64,000 nt of DNA. It comes from Oceanobacillus zhaokaii (lineage in GTDB: Bacteria; Bacillota; Bacilli; Bacillales; Amphibacillaceae). A program made the position numbers and the translations under genes. The DNA lies in assembly GCF_003352005.1 (NCBI RefSeq), contig NZ_CP024848.1, positions 3,729,001-3,793,000 on the forward strand. The letters are read 5' to 3'. Below are positions 1-9,388 of the stretch, in pieces (positions within the stretch are counted from its first letter, which is position 1; the number at the start of each line of letters is the position of its first letter). Below the pieces are notes generated by a model. That model made no database searches. It was given only the letters and a program-made list of their open reading frames with translations, and was not told where the DNA came from.

Positions 1-207
1 AAATTGCTTCACATCACTGGACATATTAATTTCATCTGCTTGCCAGTAATTTCCTACTAAACGTTTATACATTTTATACCAATGTGGATAAGCAATATCA
101 TTCCAATTTAAAATCCCACTAGATTTCCCACCAAAAAGTGCTGTAGACTTATTTGGAAATAGCGGTTCTAATGTCTTTGCCTTATCAAGCAATGCTTTTG
201 ACATCAT
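1..207 (-). CDS. nrdF: ribonucleotide reductase small subunit NrdF (5' part only)
   Basis: This is the first 69 codons of a gene that runs off the left edge of the window. NrdF houses the metal-radical cofactor that starts catalysis by NrdE. The visible N-terminus begins MMSKALLDKAKTLEPLFPNK and continues to an ILNWNDIAYPHWYKMYKRL stretch typical of the start of class Ib beta subunits; the metal ligands lie outside the window. A ribosome binding site AAGGAG sits just before two adjacent ATGs (207 and 204); either may be used. The start overlaps the end of nrdI by about 20 bases, giving an nrdE-nrdI-nrdF operon. The identification rests mainly on this context plus the N-terminal sequence. Confidence 0.85.
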   Translation of the reverse strand, partial: MMSKALLDKAKTLEPLFPNKSTALFGGKSSGILNWNDIAYPHWYKMYKRLVGNYWQADEINMSSDVKQF

Positions 208-619
208 GTAACACTCCTTCTATCCATTCATCAATCATCGTTTCCTGACTTCCACGTGGAGATTGTTCAATCTTTAAAGGCTCCCACTTACTATTGTAAA
301 ACTTTGCAAGCTTAATCGCTGCTTTACAGAATAGATTATCCCCACCAAATTGAGTGTCGCCAGTGCCAAATATCGCAATATTATCTGGTTTATAACCAAT
401 TTCAAGAATAAGGTCCTTCACCTCATCCGGCGTACTGCCAGTTGCCCATGTAAAGGTTCCGATAAATACATAATCATAGTCCTCGGGATCAAATGGACGG
501 TCAATCCCAATTCGATGCATTTCTACTGAAATTTTCTCCTCTAACAATCTTGACTCGATTAATTCAGCAACTTCCTTTGTGTTTCCACTATAGGACAGAT
601 ATGCAATGATTATCCTCAA
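185..619 (-). CDS. nrdI: NrdI flavodoxin-like protein for class Ib ribonucleotide reductase
   Basis: NrdI is a small FMN protein that supplies the oxidant used to build the dimanganese-tyrosyl radical cofactor of NrdF. The 144-residue product has the FMN phosphate loop near its N-terminus (YLSYSGNTKEV), the flavin-contacting TFTWATGSTP segment near residue 55 and the GTGDTQFGG loop near residue 85, all NrdI hallmarks. Length is slightly above the usual 120-140 residues. Its ATG overlaps the nrdE stop by four bases and its 3' end overlaps nrdF, so the three genes are translationally coupled and governed by the NrdR boxes upstream of nrdE. Confidence 0.95.
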   Translation of the reverse strand: MRIIIAYLSYSGNTKEVAELIESRLLEEKISVEMHRIGIDRPFDPEDYDYVFIGTFTWATGSTPDEVKDLILEIGYKPDNIAIFGTGDTQFGGDNLFCKAAIKLAKFYNSKWEPLKIEQSPRGSQETMIDEWIEGVLHDVKSIA

Positions 620-2847
620 CTTTCACACCACTCACATTCTTCGATATCATTTGACGTTGATCTTACGTAATATGTTGTTTTTAGTCCCTCTCTCCATGCT
701 TGGATATGAAGGTCTAGTAATATGGATGCACGAATTGTATTTGGTACATAGAAATTAAAGGAAATACTTTGATCAATATGCTTTTGACGTGCGGCATTTT
801 GCTTTACAGACCAGCGTTGATCAACAATATATGCTGAACGGCGGTAAACATCATATGTGTTATGGTCAAGATCAGGCGCCGTTACTGGAATACGAAAATC
901 CTTTTTCTCTTCACTGTAGAAGGCTTTGAATACTGGATCGATACTCGCAGTTGATCCAGCAATCATAGATGTAGAAGAGTTTGGTGCTACTGCCATTAGA
1001 TAGCTGTTTCTAATTCCATTCTCTTTTACTTCGTTTGCAAGTGATTGCCACTTCTCATCCGTATATCCTTTCGTAAGGAAATATTCACCAGAATTCCATT
1101 TACTTCCTTCAAAGTATGGATAGCTTCCTTTTTCCTTACTTAAATTCATGCTCGCTTCAATTGTAAGGTATGCAATTTTCTCGTATAACTCATCTGCATA
1201 ACTTACCGCTTCATCTGTTTCCCATTTGATGTTTTTCAGCGCTAATAAATGATGCCATCCGAACGTACCAAGACCGATTGCACGGTATTTACTATTTGTG
1301 ATTGTCGCTTGTTTTACTGGCAGGTTATTAATATCGATAACATTATCCAGCATTCTCACTTGAATTGGAATAAGTTTTTCCAATACACCAGCAGGAACAG
1401 CTCTGCCTAGGTTAATAGAGCTTAAATTACAAACAACAAAGTCTCCAGCTTTATATTTCTTAATAACAATATCTTCGTCTTCGATATATTCTTCTAATAA
1501 TTGTGTTGGGGATTGATTTTGCGTTATTTCTGTACATAAATTCGAGCAATAAATCATCCCTTGATGTGTGTTCACGTTTTGTCTATTAACTTCATCACGA
1601 TAGAACATGAACGGTGTACCCGTTTCAAGCTGTGAAATCATGATTCGTTTCATAATGTCAATTGCTTTTACTGTTTTTCTAGACAATGCTTCGTTTGCAA
1701 CACATGCTTGGTATTTTTCTCTGAAAGAACCTTTTCCTTTTTCTTCATCATAATAATCTTCCAGGGAGAAGCCCATCACTTGGCGTACTTCATGTGGATC
1801 GAATAAATGCCAGTCCTCTCTCGCTTCAAGGACTTCCATGAAAATATCCGGAATCGTTACGCCAGTAAAAATATCATGCGCACGCTGACGGTCATCGCCA
1901 TTATTCAATTTCAAATCCAAGAAGGATTCAATATCTTGATGCCAAACATCTAAGTAAATCGCAATAGCACCTTTTCTTGTTCCAAGCTGGTCAACACTTA
2001 CTGCAGTATTGTTTAGTTGCTTAATCCAAGGTACGACACCACTTGACATGCCCTTGAACCCTTTAATCGAGCTTCCTCGAGAACGGATTTTCCCCATATA
2101 AACGCCAAGTCCGCCACCATTTTTCGATAGATTTGCAACATCAGTATTGCTATCATAGATTGCTTGCAAGTTATCATCTACTGTATCGATAAAGCAGCTG
2201 GAAAGCTGTCCATGTGTCTTACCTGCATTATTAAGGGTCGGTGTTGCAACTGTCATATAAAGGTTGGAAAGTGCCCAGTATGCCTCTTTTACAAGCGTTA
2301 AACGGTGTGCTGCAGACTCGTTCTGCATTAAATACATTGCAATAACCATCCATCTTTCTTGTGGAAGCTCATAAGTGTTTTTAAGATGATCCGTTGCTAA
2401 ATAACGAGTTGAAAGTGTATACAGCCCTAAATAGTTAAATAGATTATCTTTCTCTTTATCGATTGATTTCGCTAGTTCACTAATTTCGGATTTCGTATAT
2501 TTTTCAAGAAGGAGTGGAGAATAAATCCCAAATCCTGTAAGTTTTTCGATTAAACCATAGAAATTATCATATGGATTTTTCTCATTCTCCCTATTAATAG
2601 ACGCTTGCTCATAAAGATTTGTTAAGTATAGTCTGCTTGCTAGGAATGTCCAGTCAGGCTCTGCTTCATCGATATTTTCTAATGCCAGTTTACTCAAGAC
2701 ATCCATTTTCTTTTCAAACGTCATTTCTTCCTTAATTGCATGTGCTGCTTTTTCTTTATATTGATCCGTACTGATATTCAGCCCCTTGGATAATTTATCA
2801 ATTAATTGATTGATTGCGTTTTGATTTACTGTAGTAGTTGTGACCAT
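616..2847 (-). CDS. nrdE: class Ib ribonucleoside-diphosphate reductase alpha subunit NrdE
   Basis: Catalytic subunit that reduces ribonucleoside diphosphates to deoxyribonucleotides. The 743-residue protein carries the active-site cysteines of the family: one in GQLSSCFI near residue 218, the thiyl-radical Cys in the SNLCTEI motif, and its redox partner in VVCNLSSINLG. The radical-transfer/loop region AVAPNSSTSMIAGSTASIDP and the C-terminal CEWCES (the CxxC pair reduced by NrdH/thioredoxin) are present. It lacks the N-terminal ATP-cone of NrdA enzymes, as expected for class Ib. The start ATG has GGGGAGG nine bases upstream. First gene of the nrdE-nrdI-nrdF operon. Confidence 0.96.
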   Translation of the reverse strand: MVTTTTVNQNAINQLIDKLSKGLNISTDQYKEKAAHAIKEEMTFEKKMDVLSKLALENIDEAEPDWTFLASRLYLTNLYEQASINRENEKNPYDNFYGLIEKLTGFGIYSPLLLEKYTKSEISELAKSIDKEKDNLFNYLGLYTLSTRYLATDHLKNTYELPQERWMVIAMYLMQNESAAHRLTLVKEAYWALSNLYMTVATPTLNNAGKTHGQLSSCFIDTVDDNLQAIYDSNTDVANLSKNGGGLGVYMGKIRSRGSSIKGFKGMSSGVVPWIKQLNNTAVSVDQLGTRKGAIAIYLDVWHQDIESFLDLKLNNGDDRQRAHDIFTGVTIPDIFMEVLEAREDWHLFDPHEVRQVMGFSLEDYYDEEKGKGSFREKYQACVANEALSRKTVKAIDIMKRIMISQLETGTPFMFYRDEVNRQNVNTHQGMIYCSNLCTEITQNQSPTQLLEEYIEDEDIVIKKYKAGDFVVCNLSSINLGRAVPAGVLEKLIPIQVRMLDNVIDINNLPVKQATITNSKYRAIGLGTFGWHHLLALKNIKWETDEAVSYADELYEKIAYLTIEASMNLSKEKGSYPYFEGSKWNSGEYFLTKGYTDEKWQSLANEVKENGIRNSYLMAVAPNSSTSMIAGSTASIDPVFKAFYSEEKKDFRIPVTAPDLDHNTYDVYRRSAYIVDQRWSVKQNAARQKHIDQSISFNFYVPNTIRASILLDLHIQAWREGLKTTYYVRSTSNDIEECEWCES

Positions 2848-2985
2848 TTATTACATCCTCCCCTATTACATATATGTATAAATATAAATAGTAATGCCGC
2901 TACACTCCGTAGAATGGGCGGCTAGTTAACATCAGTTAGAATATGCTTTTTTTAAATTTAAATTTTATTAAAACAAATGACAATA

Positions 2986-3033
2986 ACACAATATATAGTA
3001 TTGTCAACCGGAATTTATCTCTATATATTGTAT
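2986..3033 (-). promoter_or_regulatory. paired NrdR boxes upstream of nrdEIF
   Basis: Two 16-bp boxes match the known NrdR consensus acaCwAtATaTwGtgt: acacaatatatagtat at 2986-3001 and tctctatatattgtat at 3018-3033. Their centres are 32 bp apart, about three helical turns, the spacing typical for this ATP/dATP-sensing repressor. They lie about 140-185 bases before the nrdE start, where a promoter would be. NrdR itself is not in the window. Binding is inferred from the consensus match and spacing. Confidence 0.85.
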
Positions 3034-3079
3034 AAATCGTATCATGTTCAGTAGAAGAAAGCAAGTCCTTTATTCTGTT

Positions 3080-3985
3080 TTAATTCTGGAATTTTTCCAA
3101 ACGTTGGAAGAACTCCTGTAAAAATTCATAGAATAATTTCTCTGTTGGAAGCAATTGACGGTCACTTGGAATTACAACACCTACCGAGCGAGTAACATTC
3201 GGCTCTGTTACCGGAATTCTTACTGCAGCTTGTGGAACATTATCTACCAATGTAATCTCAGGGACAAGGGAAATTCCCAAACCAGCTGAGACGAGCCCCT
3301 TGATCGAATCAATATCTTCCCCTTCAAAGGAAACCTTGGGGGCGAAACCCGCTCGCTTACATGCTTCGATAATAATATCGCGTAAAACATAATTTTCGGG
3401 GAATAATACAAAAGACTCCTGTCGTAATTGATTTAGTTGAATCGATCGCTCATTCGCGAGAGGATGGCTCTTCGGTAATAGTGCCATAATTTTTTCCGTA
3501 AATAATACAGAGCCGATTAGCTTCGTTTCATTCATTGGAACAGGGGCTAAAAGTGCTAAATTAATCTCACCCTTTTTTACAGCTTCCCTTAAATTATAGT
3601 AGGAGCCTTGGGTCAGTTTAAATTTTGCATTCGGATATTGCTCACGAAACGCAGATATCGCGGTTGGCAAAATATAGGTTGCTAAGCTGCTGGGGAATCC
3701 GATATGAATGGTCCCTTGTTCTGGGTCGGTATATTCCTCAATCACTTGCAGGGCATCGTCGATCACATGTGTCGCTCGCTCCATATGTTCAAGAAAAACT
3801 CTGCCGATTGGAGTTAACCGGACATTTCGACCCTCCCTAATGAATAAATCAACACCTAATTCTTCTTCTAGCTTAAAGAGTTGCCGACTAACAGCAGATT
3901 GAGCAACATGCAAGCTATCTGCAGCCCTCGTTACATGTTCGCGCTTCGCAACTTCAATAAAATAGAGGATTTGTCTTAGCTCCAT
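3080..3985 (-). CDS. gltC: LysR-family transcriptional regulator, GltC-like
   Basis: LysR regulator of about 300 residues: winged helix-turn-helix at 1-60 (AQSAVSRQLFKLEEELGVDLF) and a periplasmic-binding-protein-like effector domain from about residue 90 (HIGFPSSLATYILP). It closely resembles B. subtilis GltC, the 2-oxoglutarate/glutamate-responsive activator of glutamate synthase, including the MELRQILYF start, the FVLFPENYVLRDI segment and SIKGLVSAGLGISLVPE. Start chosen at ATG 3985, with GAGGTG/GAGG at proper distance; a GTG nine bases upstream (3994) would sit on top of the ribosome binding site. It is divergent from gdhA at 4125, so it probably controls glutamate dehydrogenase here rather than gltAB. 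Confidence 0.88.
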   Translation of the reverse strand: MELRQILYFIEVAKREHVTRAADSLHVAQSAVSRQLFKLEEELGVDLFIREGRNVRLTPIGRVFLEHMERATHVIDDALQVIEEYTDPEQGTIHIGFPSSLATYILPTAISAFREQYPNAKFKLTQGSYYNLREAVKKGEINLALLAPVPMNETKLIGSVLFTEKIMALLPKSHPLANERSIQLNQLRQESFVLFPENYVLRDIIIEACKRAGFAPKVSFEGEDIDSIKGLVSAGLGISLVPEITLVDNVPQAAVRIPVTEPNVTRSVGVVIPSDRQLLPTEKLFYEFLQEFFQRLEKFQN

Positions 3986-5510
<1,525 letters not shown>

Positions 5511-5526
5511 AAATAATTGAATTTAT

Positions 5527-5560
5527 AGAAGGTATCCAGATATAGGATGCCTTCTTTTGT
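5527..5560 (+). terminator. gdhA rho-independent terminator
   Basis: An 11-bp stem with one G-U pair (AGAAGGTATCC at 5527-5537 with GGATGCCTTCT at 5545-5555) runs into TTTTG, 17 bases after the gdhA stop. Confidence 0.85.
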
Positions 5561-5648
5561 TGATAAGGGCAACTTCTCAAACAAGTGACTTTCTCACAAA
5601 TTCAAGCAAGTTCAGGCACTTTTCGAGCGAGGAACCGTTGAACATTCA

Positions 5649-5732
5649 GCTTTCTTAACTTCCAATATAAGAAAGCCTAATAATATAAAAGTCCGAACTG
5701 TATTCAAGCGTGCTGAATTCAGTTCGGACTTT
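5649..5732 (-). terminator. tandem hairpins ending the ABC importer operon
   Basis: A perfect 13-bp stem AAAGTCCGAACTG (5688-5700) / CAGTTCGGACTTT (5720-5732), extended inward by ATTCA/TGAAT, lies 17 bases beyond the stop of the ATPase gene. On the minus strand it is followed by CTTTTATATTATT. A second 9-bp hairpin GCTTTCTTA (5649-5657) / TAAGAAAGC (5668-5676) follows. The main stem is T-rich on both sides and could also back up gdhA termination on the plus strand. Confidence 0.85.
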
Positions 5733-5749
5733 ACATTTTTAATTAAATA

Positions 5750-6544
5750 TTACCCCAGGACAACCCGATCATCTTCAAACTGGATGCCTCTAATTCGTTT
5801 AAATTCATGCATTAAATTTTCAATCGTAAGTTGACTTTTCTCTTCATCACGCACATCAAAAATAATCTGTCCTTTATCCATCATAATTAACCGATTTCCC
5901 AAATCAAGCGCTTGCTGCATGTTATGGGTTACCATTAGCGTCGTTAATCCAGAGTTTTTTACTACTTTATCGGTCAAGCTTGTAATTAATGCTGCTCTGG
6001 CGGGATCGAGCGCTGCTGTATGCTCATCAAGCAGCAGGATACTTGGTTCTGTGAAAGTAGTCATTAGAAGCGAAAGTGCCTGTCTTTCTCCCCCAGACAA
6101 TAAGCCAACCTTTGCTGTGAGTCGGTTCTCCAGCCCTAAGTTCAATGTTTTAAGATATTCTTTAAACATCCCCTTACGTTGCTTCGTAACACCAAGTTTC
6201 AGCTTCCGTTTCTTATTTCGTGAATATGCAATTGCTAAGTTTTCCTCAATTGTCATGGAAGGGGATGTCCCTGCCATCGGGTCCTGAAAAACTCGGCCAA
6301 CGAATGCAGAGCGTTTATACTCTGGCAGATGTAACATTGATTTTTCATCTATGATTACATCACCAAGGTCCGGCATTAGATTACCGGAAATAACATTCAT
6401 TAAAGTTGACTTCCCCGCACCATTACTGCCTATAACAGTAATGAAATCGCCTTTCTCAAGCTCGAGATTAATGTCATTTAATGCCTTCTTCTCGTCAGGA
6501 GTACCTTCATTAAAAGTTATGGATATATTATTTAATTTAAGCAT
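5750..6544 (-). CDS. ABC importer ATP-binding protein (TrpXYZ-type)
   Basis: ATPase subunit (264 residues) of the importer encoded by this three-gene operon. Walker A is GSNGAGKSTLMN near residue 38, the ABC signature is LLSGGERQALSLLM near residue 149, Walker B is ILLLDEHTAALDP near residue 171 with His in the switch region (MVTHNMQQAL). The Walker B glutamate is followed by HTA rather than the common PTS/ATS, a feature of this COG1101-like family. It overlaps the permease gene by eight bases and is the last gene before the strong terminator at 5688-5732. Confidence 0.88.
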   Translation of the reverse strand: MLKLNNISITFNEGTPDEKKALNDINLELEKGDFITVIGSNGAGKSTLMNVISGNLMPDLGDVIIDEKSMLHLPEYKRSAFVGRVFQDPMAGTSPSMTIEENLAIAYSRNKKRKLKLGVTKQRKGMFKEYLKTLNLGLENRLTAKVGLLSGGERQALSLLMTTFTEPSILLLDEHTAALDPARAALITSLTDKVVKNSGLTTLMVTHNMQQALDLGNRLIMMDKGQIIFDVRDEEKSQLTIENLMHEFKRIRGIQFEDDRVVLG

Positions 6545-7529
6545 CGCTACTCCCCCTCAACCGCTGGTCAAGCTGCGCGCGTTTTAATTGTCTTCGTCTA
6601 TTTTCTTTTCTAGTCTGTAATATTCTTGGAATAACTAAAGCTGCAATAACGATAATCGCCGTTATCATTTTCATATCACCGGTTTCCATAAAGTCAATCC
6701 TTAATGCCAGCGTGACTATAATCCGGTAAATTACAGCTCCGAGAATGACTGCAAGTGTTGCTTTCGCAATGGTTTTTGTACTAAATAATGCCTCTCCAAT
6801 AATAATTGAAGCAAGCCCAATTACAATTAACCCTAGACCCATATTCGCATCAGCAAAGCCACCGAGTTGACCGATTAATCCTCCCGCAGTTGCAACAAGT
6901 GCATTTGAAATGCCCACACCGAGGATAATCAGTAAATCTGTATTCGCTGATAAGCTTCGAATCATTTTCTTATTGTCACCAATCGCCCTAAGTGCAAGGC
7001 CAACCTCTGTCTTTAAGAAATAATCTGTTAGAAGCTTAATAATGACAGTTACAACGATCATTACAAGCAAAATCGCCCATGTCGTTGGTAACTGTTCTAG
7101 ACCAATTGTGGACAAAATATTATTTAAGAAAGAGTCAATACCAGTTGCACTCCACAACGACCCTAATTGATTGAATAATGTTGTTTCTTGCAATAAGGAT
7201 ACAGTTGGTTGTCCCATGATTCGCAAGTTAATCGAGTATAAAGCAGTCATCATTAGAATCCCCGCTAATAGAGGGTTAATTTTCCCCTTTGTATGGAGAA
7301 TTCCTGTCAAACATCCGGCAATAAAACCGGCAAATGCCGCGAGAATGGTTGCAGTAATCGGAGGAATCCCATTTACAATAGAGGATGCCGCTACTGCTGC
7401 TCCTGTGACAAAGCTTCCTTCCACAGTAAGATCAGGGAAATCCAATATGCGGAACGTTAAATATACTCCTAAAGCCATTATCGCATAAATAATCCCTGAT
7501 TCCATGGCACCGAATATTGATATAAACAT
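6537..7529 (-). CDS. ABC importer permease (TrpXYZ-type)
   Basis: Hydrophobic 330-residue integral membrane protein with about eight to nine predicted helices, similar in build to branched-chain amino acid/ribose-type permeases (COG4120 family). It has the GDNKKMIRSLSANTDLLIILGVGISNALVA segment that in this superfamily contacts the ATPase. The C-terminal tail is strongly basic (RKENRRRQLKRAQLDQRLR). It is preceded by GAGAGGAAGG and lies between the binding protein and ATPase genes. Substrate cannot be read from the permease; homologues in Gram-positives import tryptophan or tyrosine. Confidence 0.85.
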   Translation of the reverse strand: MFISIFGAMESGIIYAIMALGVYLTFRILDFPDLTVEGSFVTGAAVAASSIVNGIPPITATILAAFAGFIAGCLTGILHTKGKINPLLAGILMMTALYSINLRIMGQPTVSLLQETTLFNQLGSLWSATGIDSFLNNILSTIGLEQLPTTWAILLVMIVVTVIIKLLTDYFLKTEVGLALRAIGDNKKMIRSLSANTDLLIILGVGISNALVATAGGLIGQLGGFADANMGLGLIVIGLASIIIGEALFSTKTIAKATLAVILGAVIYRIIVTLALRIDFMETGDMKMITAIIVIAALVIPRILQTRKENRRRQLKRAQLDQRLRGSSDA

Positions 7530-7570
7530 GTATTCCTTCCTCTCTATCTATTCTGGATGTATTAAAAGCA

Positions 7571-7595
7571 AGAGCCGCTAAATATAGCCGGCCCT
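7571..7595 (-). other. intra-operon hairpin between binding protein and permease
   Basis: GC-rich imperfect stem (AGAGCCGCT with AGCCGGCCCT) immediately after the binding-protein stop, followed on the minus strand by CTTTTAATA. Such partial terminators commonly raise binding-protein expression over permease and ATPase. The role is inferred. Confidence 0.45.
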
Positions 7596-7602
7596 CATAA
7601 TC

Positions 7603-8601
7603 TTATTTTGCTGTTTCGACAAATTCCGCTGTTTCATCCCATTCATCATTCCACTCAACACCCTGCTCTTCAGCAGCCTCTTTATTGATAAATAATTGAA
7701 TCTCTGGTGGATACTCTGCTGGAATATCACTTACTGACTTTTCTCCCGTCAAGATATCCACAGCCATCTCACCAGCACGATATCCAATCGAATAATAATC
7801 AATTCCAAATGTCGCAAATCCACCTCTTCCTAATGAGTCAGGCTCACCGACAATAAGCGGAATATCTTGTTCATTCGCTACACCTACAACACTTTCAAGC
7901 GCTGATACAACCGTATTATCTGTAATAATATAAAGTAAATCTGCTTCCCCAACTAGTGTCGTTGTTGCTTGCTGTACTTCGGCTGAATTGGCTACTGTCC
8001 GTTCGACAATTTCAATACTCGTTTCTTCTGCAGCAGCTTTTACCGCATCAACCTGTGAAACAGAGTTTTGTTCACCAGCATTGTATACCATACCAACTTT
8101 TGCATCCGGGAAATTAGCATCGATAAATTTAACTGTTTCTTTAATCGCGTCTGGGTGGAGGTCAACTACCCCAGTAACATTGCCTCCCGCTTCTTCCATC
8201 GATGGAACAAGACCAGCACCTACTGCATCTGTTACGGATGTGAAAACAATCGGAATTTCTGTTGTAGCCTGTAATGCACCAAGCGCACTCGGAGTTGCAT
8301 TCGCAAAAATTAAATCAACCTCATCCGCAACGAATCCGTCAGATATTGGCTTAATATTATTTTGATCATTTTGAGCACTTTGCAAATCATATTCAACATC
8401 TAATCCAGCCTCATCAAGTGCGGCTTGAAACCCCTTATAGGCATTATCTAGCGAAGGATGCTCAACATATTGGCTTGCACCAACTGTATATTTTGTTCCT
8501 CCTTCTGCTGAAGTTGCCGGGTCACCAGAATCTTCATTTGATTCACATGCAGCTAGGAATATTAGACCAATCATTGCAATTACTAAAATTAGTTTTCTCA
8601 A
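7603..8601 (-). CDS. ABC importer substrate-binding lipoprotein (TrpX-like)
   Basis: Extracellular solute-binding lipoprotein of 332 residues. The N-terminus is a signal peptide with lipobox LAAC (Cys19), followed by an acidic linker (ESNEDSGDPATSAEGG). The mature part has the family pattern VGASQYVEHPSLDNAYKGFQAALDE and ITDNTVVSALESVVGVANEQ of PF04392-type binding proteins, whose studied members bind aromatic amino acids. The start codon is TTG with AAGGGGGAAG upstream. First gene of the operon. No T-box or other amino acid-sensing leader was seen; instead a palindrome covers the promoter. Confidence 0.88.
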   Translation of the reverse strand: MRKLILVIAMIGLIFLAACESNEDSGDPATSAEGGTKYTVGASQYVEHPSLDNAYKGFQAALDEAGLDVEYDLQSAQNDQNNIKPISDGFVADEVDLIFANATPSALGALQATTEIPIVFTSVTDAVGAGLVPSMEEAGGNVTGVVDLHPDAIKETVKFIDANFPDAKVGMVYNAGEQNSVSQVDAVKAAAEETSIEIVERTVANSAEVQQATTTLVGEADLLYIITDNTVVSALESVVGVANEQDIPLIVGEPDSLGRGGFATFGIDYYSIGYRAGEMAVDILTGEKSVSDIPAEYPPEIQLFINKEAAEEQGVEWNDEWDETAEFVETAK

Positions 8602-8644
8602 AATACTTCCCCCTTTTACTAGACTAAAGTTTCTAAATATTTAA

Positions 8645-8678
8645 TCGTGATTATATCACATAAGCTTCATAATCACGA
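8645..8678 (-). promoter_or_regulatory. palindromic operator over the ABC importer promoter
   Basis: A perfect 10-bp inverted repeat, TCGTGATTAT (8645-8654) and ATAATCACGA (8669-8678), 14 bases apart. On the minus strand it overlaps an extended -10 element TGATATAAT (about 8650-8658), some 45 bases before the TTG start. A matching -35 is poor, as is usual with extended -10 promoters. The position predicts a repressor site; the regulator is unknown. Confidence 0.6.
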
Positions 8679-8805
8679 GAGATTTTTAACAATTTCCAAA
8701 ATTAATCCTATAAATAGCAGGACATTATAACCATAATGCAAGTGTGTTCTCTATAAATTGTCGCCATTTAGGAAAATTTGAATGTCAACAATTTTTAGGT
8801 GACAA

Positions 8806-8850
8806 CAAAAAGGAAGCTACTGAATAATTCTACTCAGCAGCTCCCTTTTG
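8806..8850 (-). terminator. terminator after the parM-like operon
   Basis: On the minus strand a long stem (CAAAAGGGAGCTGCTGA pairing with TCAGTAGCTTCCTTTTTG, two mismatches) ends in TTTTTG, directly after the stop of the ribbon-helix-helix gene. Confidence 0.88.
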
Positions 8851-8851
8851 T

Positions 8852-9379
8852 TTACTTATTCATACTTGAGAAGAAATCTCCTAATGGATTTTCCTCTTCT
8901 TTTTCAATTTCTTCATGTACAGGTAATTCGATACCGTCAAGATTTAAATCATCTAAATCCATTTCATCCGACGTATCATCTAATTCACTGAATTCCTTAG
9001 TAACGCTTGTCTCTTGCAGATACAGTGCATCATCAATATTGCTTGAATTACTATTAAGTGAAGCAAGCAAAGTAGTTGCCCGCATTGGATCATTTAATAA
9101 ATGAAATAAAATACTGCCAATTAACGCTTCAGAATGCTCATGCTTCAGCCAGCTTTTCTGTTCCTTCGTCAGCCTTTTTGGGAGTGGAATCGTAATCGTT
9201 TCCCGTTCCTTTGCTTGCGATTCATTCACAGCTTTTAATACAAAATTAGCGATTGTACTAGAGAAATTCCTTCTCTCCTTTTCCTTAAGTAGAGATAGTT
9301 CCTTCAAAAGATAATCTGGCGTATCAGATGGAACACGAAACGTAATTGATTGTCCCCGTTCAATCCCTTTTTTCGTCAT
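8852..9379 (-). CDS. ribbon-helix-helix partner of the actin-like protein (ParR-like)
   Basis: 175-residue protein whose first 50 residues (RGQSITFRVPSDTPDYLLK then ELSLLKEKERRNFSSTIANF) look like a ribbon-helix-helix DNA-binding unit. The second half is very acidic (LDDTSDEMDLDDLNLDGIEL and VHEEIEKEEENPLGDFF), as in ParR-type adaptors whose C-terminal tails contact the actin filament. It starts nine bases after the ParM-like gene, and its ribosome binding site overlaps that gene's stop codon. The ParR role is inferred from gene pairing and shape; the sequence itself is not a strong match to a named family. Confidence 0.6.
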   Translation of the reverse strand: MTKKGIERGQSITFRVPSDTPDYLLKELSLLKEKERRNFSSTIANFVLKAVNESQAKERETITIPLPKRLTKEQKSWLKHEHSEALIGSILFHLLNDPMRATTLLASLNSNSSNIDDALYLQETSVTKEFSELDDTSDEMDLDDLNLDGIELPVHEEIEKEEENPLGDFFSSMNK

Positions 9380-9388
9380 GACCTCACC

